Assembly (NCBI GenBank): GCA_964651535.1 | Contig: CAZYYE010000002.1 | Location: forward strand, 62,001 to 126,000 | Source: Terrimesophilobacter sp964651535 | GTDB lineage: Bacteria > Actinomycetota > Actinomycetes > Actinomycetales > Microbacteriaceae | Direction of reading: 5' to 3' | Length of the DNA stretch: 64,000 nucleotides | Shown: piece by piece, positions 17,945-26,520 of the stretch | Numbering within the stretch: the stretch's first letter is position 1 | Layout of the letters: every line of letters begins with the position of its first letter | Translations under genes and position numbers: made by a program | Notes under the pieces: generated by a model | Databases searched by the model: none | What the model saw: only the letters and a program-made list of their open reading frames with translations | Told to the model about the DNA's origin: nothing

Positions 17945-18606
17945 GCGGTTCCTTTCGCGGCGTTCTTCCACGCCCAGTAGACGATGCCGAGCGCAATAAG
18001 CCCTTGAGCCGCGATGTAGGTGAACATGATGAGGAAGTCGACTTGCCACAATTCGAACCTGGGATGGAATTTGTTCAACCCCAGGAGGGTGTCGGATGCC
18101 GCGAACAGCGCACCGCCGATGGCGACGAAAGTGTTGCAACTCAACGCGATAGCGCCAATGGCGACGAGAACGAGGCCGTAGATGGCAACCGGTCCGAGTA
18201 GCGCACCCGTGTACGGCGCAAGGACCACGACGAGGGCAACCCACCACAGCAGGTAGCCGATGGCCCAAAGCGATATCCGGCGCATCCTGAGCTTGCGCAG
18301 GAACAGGGCGATATAGGCGATGTGTGCGATCAGGAAGAGCCCGAGCGCGATGACGAAGCTGAGGTCGCCTGGTGAGGCGATCCCGACGTCGCCGGCCCAC
18401 GAGAACAGGAGGGCGATCGACGCGAGCGCGGCAACCTCGGTGCGCCAGCGCGGCAGTGCGAACAGGACGCCGGCGAGGAGGAACGGCATGAGAAGCGGTT
18501 TCGTGAACGTCGACAGAGGTTCGGCGTCAATCGCGAGCGCGGCAAGGTGAACGATGCCGACAACTGCGTAGGGCGTGAAGACTGCGAGGGTGCGGGCTCT
18601 GTTCAT
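17941..18606 (-). CDS. YhhN-family lysoplasmalogenase
   Basis: This 221-aa polytopic membrane protein has eight predicted helices and YhhN/TMEM86 motifs: FTKPLLMPFLLAGVLF, LLFSWAGDVGIA (conserved Asp) and GALFAASDTLLGLNKF (second conserved Asp). The family hydrolyses the vinyl-ether bond of lysoplasmalogens in animals; bacterial substrates are less certain. The start is the ATG at 18606. It forms an overlapping pair with the downstream small membrane protein. Confidence 0.8.
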   Translation of the reverse strand: MNRARTLAVFTPYAVVGIVHLAALAIDAEPLSTFTKPLLMPFLLAGVLFALPRWRTEVAALASIALLFSWAGDVGIASPGDLSFVIALGLFLIAHIAYIALFLRKLRMRRISLWAIGYLLWWVALVVVLAPYTGALLGPVAIYGLVLVAIGAIALSCNTFVAIGGALFAASDTLLGLNKFHPRFELWQVDFLIMFTYIAAQGLIALGIVYWAWKNAAKGTA

Positions 18607-18630
18607 GCCTTGACCCTATTGCCTTTCGGC

Positions 18631-18825
18631 TCAGCCCTGTTTTGCAGCACCCCGAGATAGAAGCGCCGGCAGCGCCACAAACACGAGTGCGGCGACGACC
18701 GCGACGATGAGGATTTTCACGATGAAGAACACTACGCTCAGCAGCAGGTTGACGAGCCACCACGCGATCACGATGGAGACGATCACGCCGAGGATCGTGA
18801 GGATGAGTGCGCCGGTGCTTTTCAC
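18631..18825 (-). CDS. small hydrophobic membrane protein
   Basis: This 64-aa protein is almost entirely hydrophobic, with two long helices (ALILTILGVIVSIVIAWWLV and a Val/Ile-rich second) and a basic end (SRGAAKQG). It starts at a GTG with no obvious ribosome-binding site, which could mean leaderless translation. No family was recognised. Confidence 0.5.
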   Translation of the reverse strand: MKSTGALILTILGVIVSIVIAWWLVNLLLSVVFFIVKILIVAVVAALVFVALPALLSRGAAKQG

Positions 18826-18862
18826 GGTTGGAGTCTAGCGGTCACGATTGTGCGGATCGCAG

Positions 18863-19096
18863 CTAGTCGGCGATGTGCACGACTTTGAGGCGTGAGGTGT
18901 GACCTCGCACGATCTCAATGCGGCTCTTCGGAACGTCGAAGTGTTTCGCGAGCAATTCGATTACTGCAGCATTTGATTGTCCGTCGACGGCGCGTTGTTG
19001 TACGAAGACCGTGAGCATGTCTCCGTCGGCCGAGGTTCCCTCTTCAACGAGCAGGCCTTTTCGGCTGCCCGGTTTGACGCGAACGGAAACCTGCAC
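18863..19096 (-). CDS. YggU-family protein (DUF167)
   Basis: This 77-aa protein carries the compact alpha/beta DUF167 pattern: VSVRVKPGSRKGLL at the N-terminus, DGQSNAAVIELLAKHFDVPKSRIEIVRG in the middle, where helix and strand alternate, and SRLKVVHI at the end. Members are conserved but have no settled function. It starts at a GTG and lies downstream of rpsO on the same strand, beyond the rpsO terminator. Confidence 0.75.
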   Translation of the reverse strand: MQVSVRVKPGSRKGLLVEEGTSADGDMLTVFVQQRAVDGQSNAAVIELLAKHFDVPKSRIEIVRGHTSRLKVVHIAD

Positions 19097-19123
19097 GATT
19101 CGAGGCTAGCGGGTGGAACGGAA

Positions 19124-19153
19124 ACGGGCCGGCACCCGAAGGTGACGGCCCGT
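19124..19153 (-). terminator. rpsO terminator with UUCG tetraloop
   Basis: A 13-bp stem with one mismatch (ACGGGCCGTCACC with its partner) closes on TTCG, the stable C(UUCG)G tetraloop, and is followed by TTTCCGTT. It lies 18 nt past the rpsO stop in its transcription direction. Confidence 0.75.
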
Positions 19154-19171
19154 CTGCCAAGCGTGTGCGAC

Positions 19172-19441
19172 TTATCGACGCAGCCCGAGGCGCTCGATGA
19201 GCGTGCGGTACCGGTTGATGTCGACGTCTGACAGGTATCCGAGCAGTCGACGGCGCTGACCCACAAGAAGAAGCAGTCCACGACGCGAGTGGTGGTCGTG
19301 CTTGTGCGCTTTCAGGTGCTCGGTGAGGTCCTTGATGCGCGCGGACAGCATGGCTATCTGCACTTCGGGGCTTCCCGTGTCACCTGGGTGAGTGGCGTAC
19401 TCGTCGATGATCGCTTTCTTGGCATCTGGTGCTAATGGCAT
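19172..19441 (-). CDS. rpsO: 30S ribosomal protein S15
   Basis: This 89-aa S15 has the full signature. It includes HPGDTGSPEVQIAMLSARI, DLTEHLKAHKHDHHSRRGL and LVGQRRRLLGYLSDVD, ending RYRTLIERLGLRR. S15 binds the central domain of 16S rRNA and nucleates 30S assembly. It has its own terminator, so it is probably monocistronic. It is separated from pnp by about 10 kb of genes on both strands. Confidence 0.97.
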   Translation of the reverse strand: MPLAPDAKKAIIDEYATHPGDTGSPEVQIAMLSARIKDLTEHLKAHKHDHHSRRGLLLLVGQRRRLLGYLSDVDINRYRTLIERLGLRR

Positions 19442-19562
19442 AGATGGCCCCTTCTCCTCGTTGCGCGGTGCCGGTCACCTCTTGTGCCAGCTCTCTTTAT
19501 CCGCGGCCGTTAGACGGCAACCTTGCGAGTTTAGCACCCCGGATGCCCCCGTGTGGCGAGCG

Positions 19563-19871
19563 TCAGAGCCGTTCGCGGAGTGCCTGGGTGATTTGTTCTT
19601 CCGTGGGCGATCCGGCCAGCCGAGTCCCCGTGTTATACACGCGGCACGCGAGGTCTGTGGTGGTTCCGCCGCTGGGGAAGAGGTCTTTTCCGTCGATGAG
19701 GATGGTGGGGGAACCGGCGAACGCGTAGCGGCCTGCTTCTTCTGGCGTTGTGAGGAGCACAGTATCAATGGCGAGGTCTGGCCTGCCCACGGCATCCAGC
19801 GCGTTGCGCAGGAGCACGCCGGTCTCTTCCCAGTTCGGGCATTCGTCGATGTGCAGCAACTGGACGTTCAT
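19563..19871 (-). CDS. thioredoxin-like protein with single active-site Cys
   Basis: This 102-aa protein reads as a thioredoxin-fold domain: VQLLHIDECPNWEETGVLLR at the N-terminus, FAGSPTILIDGKDLFP around the cis-Pro, then DLACRVY. The usual CxxC is reduced to one Cys in CPNW, so a disulfide-exchange role is uncertain; similar domains occur near alkylmercury lyase. Its ATG overlaps the stop of the upstream DUF222-HNH gene (ATGA). Confidence 0.65.
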   Translation of the reverse strand: MNVQLLHIDECPNWEETGVLLRNALDAVGRPDLAIDTVLLTTPEEAGRYAFAGSPTILIDGKDLFPSGGTTTDLACRVYNTGTRLAGSPTEEQITQALRERL

Positions 19872-21301
19872 GTTTTCATCATCGCGCTTTGGCGGGTTTT
19901 TCGCTGGCCGAGTGGAACCTTGTCGACGGCATCCATTCGTCGGATCCGCGACCCCGCGGTCGGTCTCCATTTTTGGGCGGGGTCGTACCAGACGGGTGCT
20001 TTCACATAGGGGGCGCCGTTGATCATCCGGAATTGCCATCCGGATGTGTCGAGCGTTCGATGGTGGAACCAGCACAGCAAGATGCCATTGTCTGTATGAG
20101 TCTCGCCGCCATTTTCGACCGGGTCGACGTGATGGATTTCGGTCCACGCGGCGGGGATGTGACATCCGGGGATGCTGCATTCACCGTCCCGCAGGGCGAT
20201 GGCCCGCCGTTGTGCCGGGGTAAAGCAGCGTTCCTTCGAACCCATTTCGATGAGGCGGCCCTCGTCGCCGAAGACGATTCGCTGAATTCCGCCGGTGCAC
20301 GTGTATTGCTTGACGACACGCATGGATACGGGCGTCTCCAGTCCGTCGATGTATCCGACTCCCCGATCATCCTCAAGGTCGCTCAGGCGCACACTCACCA
20401 TCACCACGGGCGCACCGCCGCCCACGGTGGGCGTTTCGGCGCTGCGCGCGGCCGTGTCGACGATGCCGGCGAAGATATCATGGCGTTGCTGTTCGCGTGT
20501 GCGCGGGTCATGTTGGTAGTCGTTCGCGGAGAGTTCTTCGTCGCTCAGGAACGCGGGCGCAGTGCGCGGGGACATGTACGCGTTCACGAGCGCCGTGAAT
20601 TTGGCTGCGACATCCGGGATGAGGGCACCGCGCACCCACACGAGCCCGTCGTGCTCGCGCCCCAGATTGAAGGAGCGCATGCGCAGTGCGCGCTCTTCGA
20701 CCGGAATGCGGCCGTCCTGGTCGAGGCGCGCCCTCCACACGTCAGTCTGAATCTTCGTGTCGTCGGCAGTGCACGGGTAGGAGGATTCGGGAGCGGTGCC
20801 GGTCGCTGCAGCGACGAGCTCGAACTCGGCGGCCTGGATGGAGAGGGAGTCCACGGTGGGAGCGATCGACGTGAGGCCACGAATTATTGCGTACGCGCTG
20901 TCGAAACCCAGATCGCCGGATGCGAGCGCTTCGGCGATGTGCGGGAACGGTGCAGGCAGCTGCTCCCCCACGAGGGAGTATCGCGTACGCGTATTGCGGC
21001 CGATCTTGAGTCGCTTCGAGACTGATTCGCTGGATGCGAGAGTGATGCGCTCGAGCAATTCGGTGGAGTTGCGGCATCCCTTGGTCGCCGCCAAACCGTC
21101 GGTGCCGAGGTCATGCCGCGAACGGTGATCGATCTCGGCCGCCACCGCCACCTGCAGGGCATCGAGCCGGCGGCCCAGCCGCTCGAGCGCGCCGGCGGTC
21201 AGTAGCAATGTGTCATCCCCGAGCCGCGCTACCGCCCCGGGCCCGAGCACGCCGGCGACTACGCCGGTGATCTCGTCGAGCTCGGATGCGGGGGTGGTCA
21301 T
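19868..21301 (-). CDS. DUF222 and HNH endonuclease domain protein
   Basis: This 477-aa protein has an N-terminal helical DUF222 (13E12-repeat) region (ALERLGRRLDALQVAVAAEI, then STELLERITLAS) and a C-terminal HNH nuclease: DGECSIPGCHIPAAWTEIHH, then NGGETHTDNGILLCWFHH. The zinc-site cysteines and the catalytic His pair are present. Such proteins are multi-copy in Microbacteriaceae and relatives; their role, defence or mobile, is not established. The start is the ATG at 21301. It overlaps the thioredoxin-like gene by four bases. Confidence 0.8.
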   Translation of the reverse strand: MTTPASELDEITGVVAGVLGPGAVARLGDDTLLLTAGALERLGRRLDALQVAVAAEIDHRSRHDLGTDGLAATKGCRNSTELLERITLASSESVSKRLKIGRNTRTRYSLVGEQLPAPFPHIAEALASGDLGFDSAYAIIRGLTSIAPTVDSLSIQAAEFELVAAATGTAPESSYPCTADDTKIQTDVWRARLDQDGRIPVEERALRMRSFNLGREHDGLVWVRGALIPDVAAKFTALVNAYMSPRTAPAFLSDEELSANDYQHDPRTREQQRHDIFAGIVDTAARSAETPTVGGGAPVVMVSVRLSDLEDDRGVGYIDGLETPVSMRVVKQYTCTGGIQRIVFGDEGRLIEMGSKERCFTPAQRRAIALRDGECSIPGCHIPAAWTEIHHVDPVENGGETHTDNGILLCWFHHRTLDTSGWQFRMINGAPYVKAPVWYDPAQKWRPTAGSRIRRMDAVDKVPLGQRKTRQSAMMKT

Positions 21302-21393
21302 ACCCCAATTTTCCCACGTCGAACATAGATTCGAAAGTAGAAGATCTTTCTATCCACAGGGGTTGTGAGGGAGAGGACGTGTCCGCGAGCGAA

Positions 21394-21951
21394 CTACGCA
21401 GCAACCCGATCGGCATCGCGGTGCGGCACGTGCACGCCATCGAACACGCCAGCGCGGATCGCCTGGAACACCTCGGTCGCAGCCTGCTGCAACCTGCCCT
21501 GCCTGTGCGACGCCTCCACGGCGGCAAGGCGGCGGGCGCGCTCGTTGTAAATGACGTCCGCATCAGCCGGGTCTTCGACAATAACGCCGCCGAGGTTCAC
21601 AACCCACGCCGAAACCACCTGGCGCAGCGTCGAATTGGCGAGCGAAATGAGCACCCGGTCTCCGCGCGCGAGGGGCCGCACCTGCGTAATGAGCGCGCGT
21701 GCGAGCAAACCCGGAGCGAGAAGGTCCGCAGCCTGGCGGTCGGACACGTTCTTCGGGATTCCGATGAGCGTGTCGATGTCGACGACCGCCTGATCGCCGA
21801 GCGACAGGGGGAACACGACACGGTCACCGCGCACGAAACCGTCGCCGGGGTGACCGACATCCGTCACGGTCGCCGCAATCATGCTGCCGGTCGCGTCAAT
21901 TTCGACGCGCACCTGCCTGGCGACGGGCCGTCGAATAGTCGAAGTGTTCAT
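21394..21951 (-). CDS. shortened quinone oxidoreductase-like (MDR) protein
   Basis: This 185-aa protein follows zinc-independent quinone reductases in part. VRGDRVVFPLSLGDQAVVD and PKNVSDRQAADLLAPGLLARALI match the end of the catalytic domain and the segment leading to the Rossmann fold. VRPLARGDRVLISLAN follows, but the expected AxxGGVG nucleotide loop is replaced by SLANSTLRQ. Much of the cofactor domain is missing before a Qor-like tail (AAVEASHRQGRLQQA). Either a compact paralogue with a new role or a decayed gene; the frame is open. The ATG at 21951 is preferred to an upstream start. Confidence 0.45.
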   Translation of the reverse strand: MNTSTIRRPVARQVRVEIDATGSMIAATVTDVGHPGDGFVRGDRVVFPLSLGDQAVVDIDTLIGIPKNVSDRQAADLLAPGLLARALITQVRPLARGDRVLISLANSTLRQVVSAWVVNLGGVIVEDPADADVIYNERARRLAAVEASHRQGRLQQAATEVFQAIRAGVFDGVHVPHRDADRVAA

Positions 21952-22078
21952 ACCTGTGAAAACAGGCAGCCTCCGGCGAATATTCCTAACCCACAAACTC
22001 ACAGCGATTGCCGCCCGCTATCCTGAGCGTGGGTCGCGGTAACCGCGCCCACCAACAGAAGAAGTGAAAGGTTCAGAA

Positions 22079-22420
22079 ATGATTACGCTTTCCTGGCTCC
22101 TCATCATCACGATTCTCGCCGCAGCGCTTGCTCTTTTCGACGGCATCAGTCGCGTGCGCGGACGCGGCGCGAGCTCCATCCTCGCGATCGCCGAGCTACT
22201 CTTTGCCGCGCTCATGCTCCTGTCGATCTTCTTCGCGTTCCCCGCACCACTTGGAACATTCGCCTTCGCGCTCGTGCTGGAAGTAATCCTCATCCTGATC
22301 ATGCTTCTCGGCGGGGCTGGCGGACGCGGGAGAACGACGGTCACCGTGATCGCGCTCATCCTGAACTCGGTCGTCGTGCTCATCGCGGCAGGATGGCTCA
22401 CCATCCCAGGTCTCGGCTAA
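22079..22420 (+). CDS. small four-helix membrane protein
   Basis: This 113-aa protein has four hydrophobic segments separated by short Arg/Gly loops (SRVRGRGAS, GGAGGRGRTT). GAAAGG lies ahead of the ATG at 22079. No named domain was recognised. Its stop codon overlaps that of the convergent aldo/keto reductase. Confidence 0.6.
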   Translation: MITLSWLLIITILAAALALFDGISRVRGRGASSILAIAELLFAALMLLSIFFAFPAPLGTFAFALVLEVILILIMLLGGAGGRGRTTVTVIALILNSVVVLIAAGWLTIPGLG

Positions 22421-23247
22421 AACTCCTCGTTCGTATCCGGGTCGCCGCCCCACAGCCGCCCGGATTCGAGCGACGCGATCGACGCCACCTCGGCATCCGA
22501 GAGTTCGAACCCGAACACATCCAGATTCTCGCGCTGCCGGCTCGCGTGCGATGACTTCGGCAGCGGGATCGATCCGAGTTGCACGTGCCAGCGCAACACT
22601 GCCTGAGCGGGCGTCACGCCGTGTGCCTTCGCGACCGCCGCAACCGCAGGGTTTGCCAGGAGTTCCCGCTGGTGCGCAAGAGGAGACCAGCTCTGCGTCT
22701 GGATGCCGTGCTCCGCGTGGAACTCGCGCATCGCAGCTTGCGGAAAGTGCGGATGCAATTCGATCTGATTCACGGCAGGCACGACACCGGTCTCCTGAAT
22801 GATGAAAGCCAGGTGCTCCTGGGTGAAATTGCTCACGCCGATCGAGCGCACCAGACCGTCGTCGCGCAACGTGATCATCGCGCGCCACGAATCGAGGAAC
22901 CTGGCCACCCTCGGCATCGGCCAGTGGATGAGGAACACGTCGAGGTAATCGACGCCCAAATTCGCGCGCGACTCCTCGAATCCGGCAAGGGTCTCCTCAT
23001 ACCCGTGGAACCGGCCGGGGAGCTTCGTCGCCAACACGATGTCCTCCCGCGGCACCCCGCTGCGACGTACCGCCTCCCCGACCTGTGCCTCGTTCTCGTA
23101 GTTCAGCGCCGTGTCCAGCAACCGGTACCCGCACGCGATCGCGGAGAGCACAGCATCCGTACCCTCGTCGCCGTTCAGCAGGTAGGTTCCGAAACCGATT
23201 GCGGGAAGCTCGTTTCCGTCGTTCAACGGTCGATTGTGGATCATCAT
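22417..23247 (-). CDS. aldo/keto reductase
   Basis: This NADPH-dependent (beta/alpha)8 oxidoreductase is about 276 aa. The catalytic tetrad is visible as Asp and Tyr in YRLLDTALNYENEAQVGEAV, Lys in DIVLATKLPG, and His in DVFLIHWPMP. SIGVSNFTQEHL and IPLPKSSHASRQRENLDVF form the NADPH site. It resembles YvgN/DkgA-type enzymes that reduce methylglyoxal or 2,5-diketogluconate; the substrate is not determined. Two ATGs (23247, 23244) follow a GGGAG, so the second may be used. Confidence 0.85.
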   Translation of the reverse strand: MMIHNRPLNDGNELPAIGFGTYLLNGDEGTDAVLSAIACGYRLLDTALNYENEAQVGEAVRRSGVPREDIVLATKLPGRFHGYEETLAGFEESRANLGVDYLDVFLIHWPMPRVARFLDSWRAMITLRDDGLVRSIGVSNFTQEHLAFIIQETGVVPAVNQIELHPHFPQAAMREFHAEHGIQTQSWSPLAHQRELLANPAVAAVAKAHGVTPAQAVLRWHVQLGSIPLPKSSHASRQRENLDVFGFELSDAEVASIASLESGRLWGGDPDTNEEF

Positions 23248-23311
23248 GCTCCCAGTGTGGCGCACGATGAACGCGATAGTCTCTTCGGGCACCCACTGGG
23301 AAGGAGCACTC

Positions 23312-24511
23312 GTGTCGCTGGCGGGGATTCTTGACGCACTGTTGATCCTCTTGATACTCGCGTACTTCAGCTACGGCTGGATCTCCGGCTTCGTGCGGAG
23401 CGTTTTCGGTCTCGCGGGGATCGCGCTCGGCGGCGTTGCGGCGTTCTTTGCCATTCCCCTCGTCGGTTCGTGGGTTCCGTGGCCGCAGTGGCGGCTATTG
23501 TTCATCATCCTCGCCGTGTTCGTGCTCATCGTCGCCGGCCAAACCATCGGGTCGCTCATCGGGCGCGCCATCGGCCGACGCGTCGAGAGGTCGCGACTAA
23601 GTATTGTCGACCGCGTTGCCGGTGCGGTGGTGAATGCCGTCGTCGCCGCGCTCGTGGTGTCCATGGTGGCGTTCAGCATCGGTTCGCTCGGGGTGCCCGC
23701 CCTGTCGCAGGCGATCGCGAACTCCACGGTCCTGCGCACCATCAACACGCTCACGCCGCCACCGGTGAAGGATGCGCTCGCCCAGGTGCGCTCGATTGTC
23801 ATACAGGAGGGGATTCCGCGCATCGTCTCGGCGGCGGGCGGTCCGGTTGCCGAGCCAGAGTCGCCGCCGGCAATTCCGGATGTCGACAGGTCGAGCCCGT
23901 CGCTGGAGAAGTCCGCGCTTTCCGTCGTCAAGGTGACCGGGAACGCGTACCAGTGCGGACAGAACCAGTCGGGCAGCGGGTTCGTCATCGCCGAGGATCG
24001 CGTCGTGACGAACGCGCACGTGGTCGCCGGAGTCAGCGAACCCGTCGTCGAAGTGCCGCGAGTTGGAGCCAAATCCGGGCGCGTCGTGTACTTCGACCCG
24101 ATGAACGATCTCGCGGTGATCGCCGTCCCCGGGCTCGGCGTTGAGCCGATTCCTGTGCGATCGAACCTCCCGGAAGGCGCAGAGGCCGTTTTCGACGGTT
24201 ACCCGCTCGGCGGCCCGTTTCAGTCGCGATCTGCGCAAGTGATCCAGGTGATGACGGTTCGAGTCAACGACATCTACGGAGGGAATCCGCACCCGATGGA
24301 GGTGTACCAGCTCGCCGCGCACGTTCAGCAGGGCAACTCGGGTGGTCCGCTCATGTCCACGAACGGCGATGTCGCCGGGGTCATCTTCGCAAAGGCCGCG
24401 GATACCGAGAATGTCGGGTATGCGCAGACCATGACCGAGCTTCAGCCGGTCGCCGACCAGGCAGCGGGCTGGTCTTCGCCCGTGTCCTCCGGATCGTGCA
24501 TCCGCCGCTGA
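23312..24511 (+). CDS. marP: MarP-type membrane serine protease (CvpA + trypsin-like)
   Basis: This 400-aa protein has four N-terminal transmembrane helices of CvpA/colicin V type, then a periplasmic trypsin-fold domain. The catalytic triad reads as His in VVTNAHVVAGV, Asp in PMNDLAVIAVPG and Ser in VQQGNSGGPLMS. A Cys in the protease (NAYQCGQNQSGSGFV) may form the disulfide known in mycobacterial MarP, which maintains intracellular pH under acid stress. The start is the GTG at 23312, with GGAAGGAG eight bases upstream; the open frame farther 5' is not credible. Confidence 0.85.
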   Translation: MSLAGILDALLILLILAYFSYGWISGFVRSVFGLAGIALGGVAAFFAIPLVGSWVPWPQWRLLFIILAVFVLIVAGQTIGSLIGRAIGRRVERSRLSIVDRVAGAVVNAVVAALVVSMVAFSIGSLGVPALSQAIANSTVLRTINTLTPPPVKDALAQVRSIVIQEGIPRIVSAAGGPVAEPESPPAIPDVDRSSPSLEKSALSVVKVTGNAYQCGQNQSGSGFVIAEDRVVTNAHVVAGVSEPVVEVPRVGAKSGRVVYFDPMNDLAVIAVPGLGVEPIPVRSNLPEGAEAVFDGYPLGGPFQSRSAQVIQVMTVRVNDIYGGNPHPMEVYQLAAHVQQGNSGGPLMSTNGDVAGVIFAKAADTENVGYAQTMTELQPVADQAAGWSSPVSSGSCIRR

Positions 24512-24565
24512 GTTTGCACGCCGACCCTTTTGCTTGTGGCCGTGGGCTTCATCACGGGCACAACG

Positions 24566-25765
24566 TCAGCCCGCGGTCGGAGCTGTGGCAGTGCTCCGCG
24601 GCATCCGCAGGGCGTAAACGGAGGCGATGGCCAGAAGCACGACGGCAGAGCCGAACGCGGCTGGGTAGGAGAACGCGTCGAGCAGCGCGCCGGCGGCGAG
24701 CGGCCCGATGATGGCGCCGAGGTCCGCGATCGCGGAGAACACGGCAACCGGCTGTCCGCTCTTCTCCCCCGCCGCATCACCGACGGCCGCGGCCGGTGCC
24801 GTGCCCATGAACGCCGACGCGACACCGAAGACGCACAGCAAGACGATGAGCACCCACAAATCGCCGACGAAAGGAATTGCAAGCATCACTGCGGCCGCGA
24901 GAGCATAGGAACCGATGATGGCGGGTTTGCGTCCGACCTTATCGACGAACGTGCCTGCGGGCCCGAGGGCGATCGTCTGGACGACCGCGGCAATTGCAAA
25001 TGCGATGCCCGTCCACAGTTCCTCGCGGTGCAGCAGTTCGACGATCAGGATGGGCACGAGCGCGCTGCGCACCCCAAGGCTCGCCCATCCGGAAGCGAAA
25101 TTGGCGATGCACGCCGCCCGGAACCGCTCATCGCTGAGCACGACGCGAAACGGTATCGCCACCGATTCCGACGGTTTGCTCCCTGCGACCGCTGTGGATG
25201 CGGGCCGCAGGAACATGAGGCCCACCACTCCGGCGATGACGAGCGTGCCCGCATAGAAGAAGAACGGCGCGCGCAGCGAGATCACGGCGAGAAGTCCGCC
25301 GATGGCCGGCCCTGCCATGCCGCCGATGAGGAAGCCACCCTGGTAGAAACCGACCGCGCGCCCGCGCATCGATTGCGGCGTCGTCGCAAGCAGGAGCGAC
25401 ATGGCGGAGATCGAAAACATCGCGGAACCGATCCCCCCTGCCCCGCGCAGTATGAGGACTTCGAGGTAGGACTGAGCCAACCCGACCATGGCGCTCGACA
25501 CCGCAACGATCGCGATGCCGATGGCGAGGATGGTGCGCTCGCCACCCCACGTGATGAGCTTGCCGACGAAGGGGCTTGAGACGAACCGCATGAGCGCGAA
25601 CGCGGAAACCACAGCCCCAACCTCTGTGTACCCAACGTTGAAGCTGCGGATGAAGAGGGGCAACACCGGGATGACGACGCCGAAGCCGACCATGACGAAA
25701 AAGGCGATGACGCCGAGCACGATCGTCTCGCGGGACAGCCGCGGTTTCACGGCGGGAGTTGGCAC
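24566..25765 (-). CDS. MFS transporter (TetA/MDR-type)
   Basis: This 399-aa 12-helix carrier has VGFGVVIPVLPLFIRSF in helix 1 and the MFS loop FVGKLITWGGERTILAIGI. RGAGGIGSAMFSISAMSLL is similar to the DHA1 drug:proton antiporter motif C region. The central loop around residue 195 is short. It starts with GTG at 25765, close behind a GAGAGG, so spacing is poor. Substrate unknown; drug export is likely. Confidence 0.78.
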   Translation of the reverse strand: MPTPAVKPRLSRETIVLGVIAFFVMVGFGVVIPVLPLFIRSFNVGYTEVGAVVSAFALMRFVSSPFVGKLITWGGERTILAIGIAIVAVSSAMVGLAQSYLEVLILRGAGGIGSAMFSISAMSLLLATTPQSMRGRAVGFYQGGFLIGGMAGPAIGGLLAVISLRAPFFFYAGTLVIAGVVGLMFLRPASTAVAGSKPSESVAIPFRVVLSDERFRAACIANFASGWASLGVRSALVPILIVELLHREELWTGIAFAIAAVVQTIALGPAGTFVDKVGRKPAIIGSYALAAAVMLAIPFVGDLWVLIVLLCVFGVASAFMGTAPAAAVGDAAGEKSGQPVAVFSAIADLGAIIGPLAAGALLDAFSYPAAFGSAVVLLAIASVYALRMPRSTATAPTAG

Positions 25766-25840
25766 CCTCTCAGGCTAGAGCGTTCTGCGGGCGCCAACCG
25801 ACGGCTCGCCCGGTGACCGCCCGTCGTGTGAGCTTTCAAG

Positions 25841-26299
25841 CTAGAACGTGCCCTCGTTGAGGCGAGTCTGCATGGCCTTCACCGTCTCCGGCCCGGCCTT
25901 GCCATCGACTGTCACGCCGAGGTAGGTCTGGAGCGCTTTCGTGCTCGCCGGCCCGAATGCGCCATCAGCGGTAACACCCAGCTTCGACTGGAGCGCTTTC
26001 GTGCTGACCGGCCCGAACACCCCATCCACGGTGACACCGAGGACCTCTTGGAGCGCCTTGGTGGTTGCTTCGCCCCACGCGCCATCGACAGCGAGTTGCG
26101 GACTAGCTTTCTTCGCAGCCTTCGCCGCACGCACTTTGGCACCGGCTTCGCGCGCGGCGTCACTGCGCTCTTTCTTTGCTTCCGCAGCGGCTTGAGCCGC
26201 GAACGCCTCCCTGGCCGCCTTCGCGTTGGCTTCGTTCTTCGCCTTTTCCGCCGCCGCTGCGTCGTTTGGCTTCTTCTTGTCTCCGCCGAACAGTCCCAT
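25841..26299 (-). CDS. cytoplasmic peptidoglycan-binding-like repeat protein
   Basis: This 152-aa protein has no signal peptide or membrane helix. Residues 8-66 are a highly charged Lys/Ala/Glu helix. Residues 71-150 are four consecutive 20-residue units of the form VDGVFGPVSTKALQSKLGVT, resembling half-units of the peptidoglycan-binding-1 fold. GGAGGAC lies just upstream of the ATG at 26299. Such repeats usually sit in exported wall enzymes, so a version without an export signal is odd; the basic Ala/Lys part could bind nucleic acid or wall polymers. Function unknown. Confidence 0.6.
   Translation of the reverse strand: MGLFGGDKKKPNDAAAAEKAKNEANAKAAREAFAAQAAAEAKKERSDAAREAGAKVRAAKAAKKASPQLAVDGAWGEATTKALQEVLGVTVDGVFGPVSTKALQSKLGVTADGAFGPASTKALQTYLGVTVDGKAGPETVKAMQTRLNEGTF
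25850..26089 (-). repeat. four tandem 60-bp coding repeats
   Basis: Four in-frame 60-nt units encode the repeated LGVTxDGxFGPxSTKALQ sequence. The two central units are closest at DNA level (they share CTGGAGCGCTTTCGTGCT). Such repeats can expand or contract by slippage or recombination. Confidence 0.65.
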
Positions 26300-26520
26300 G
26301 AGTCCTCCAGTCGTCAGAGACCAACACACGTGCGGCTGCTCTCTCGATTCCGCCCATGCTATCAGTGCGCAAATTCTCCGAGGGATCATCGCGACAGCAG
26401 GCGAGGGCGAATCACCACTGCGAAAGAGAATTTCCGAGTCCGGTGCTTCCTTTTCGTCAACCCTCGACAAGGGGTCATTCGTCGTGACAATGTAAGCAAA
26501 TGATTTTCTGAGGAGGATCG

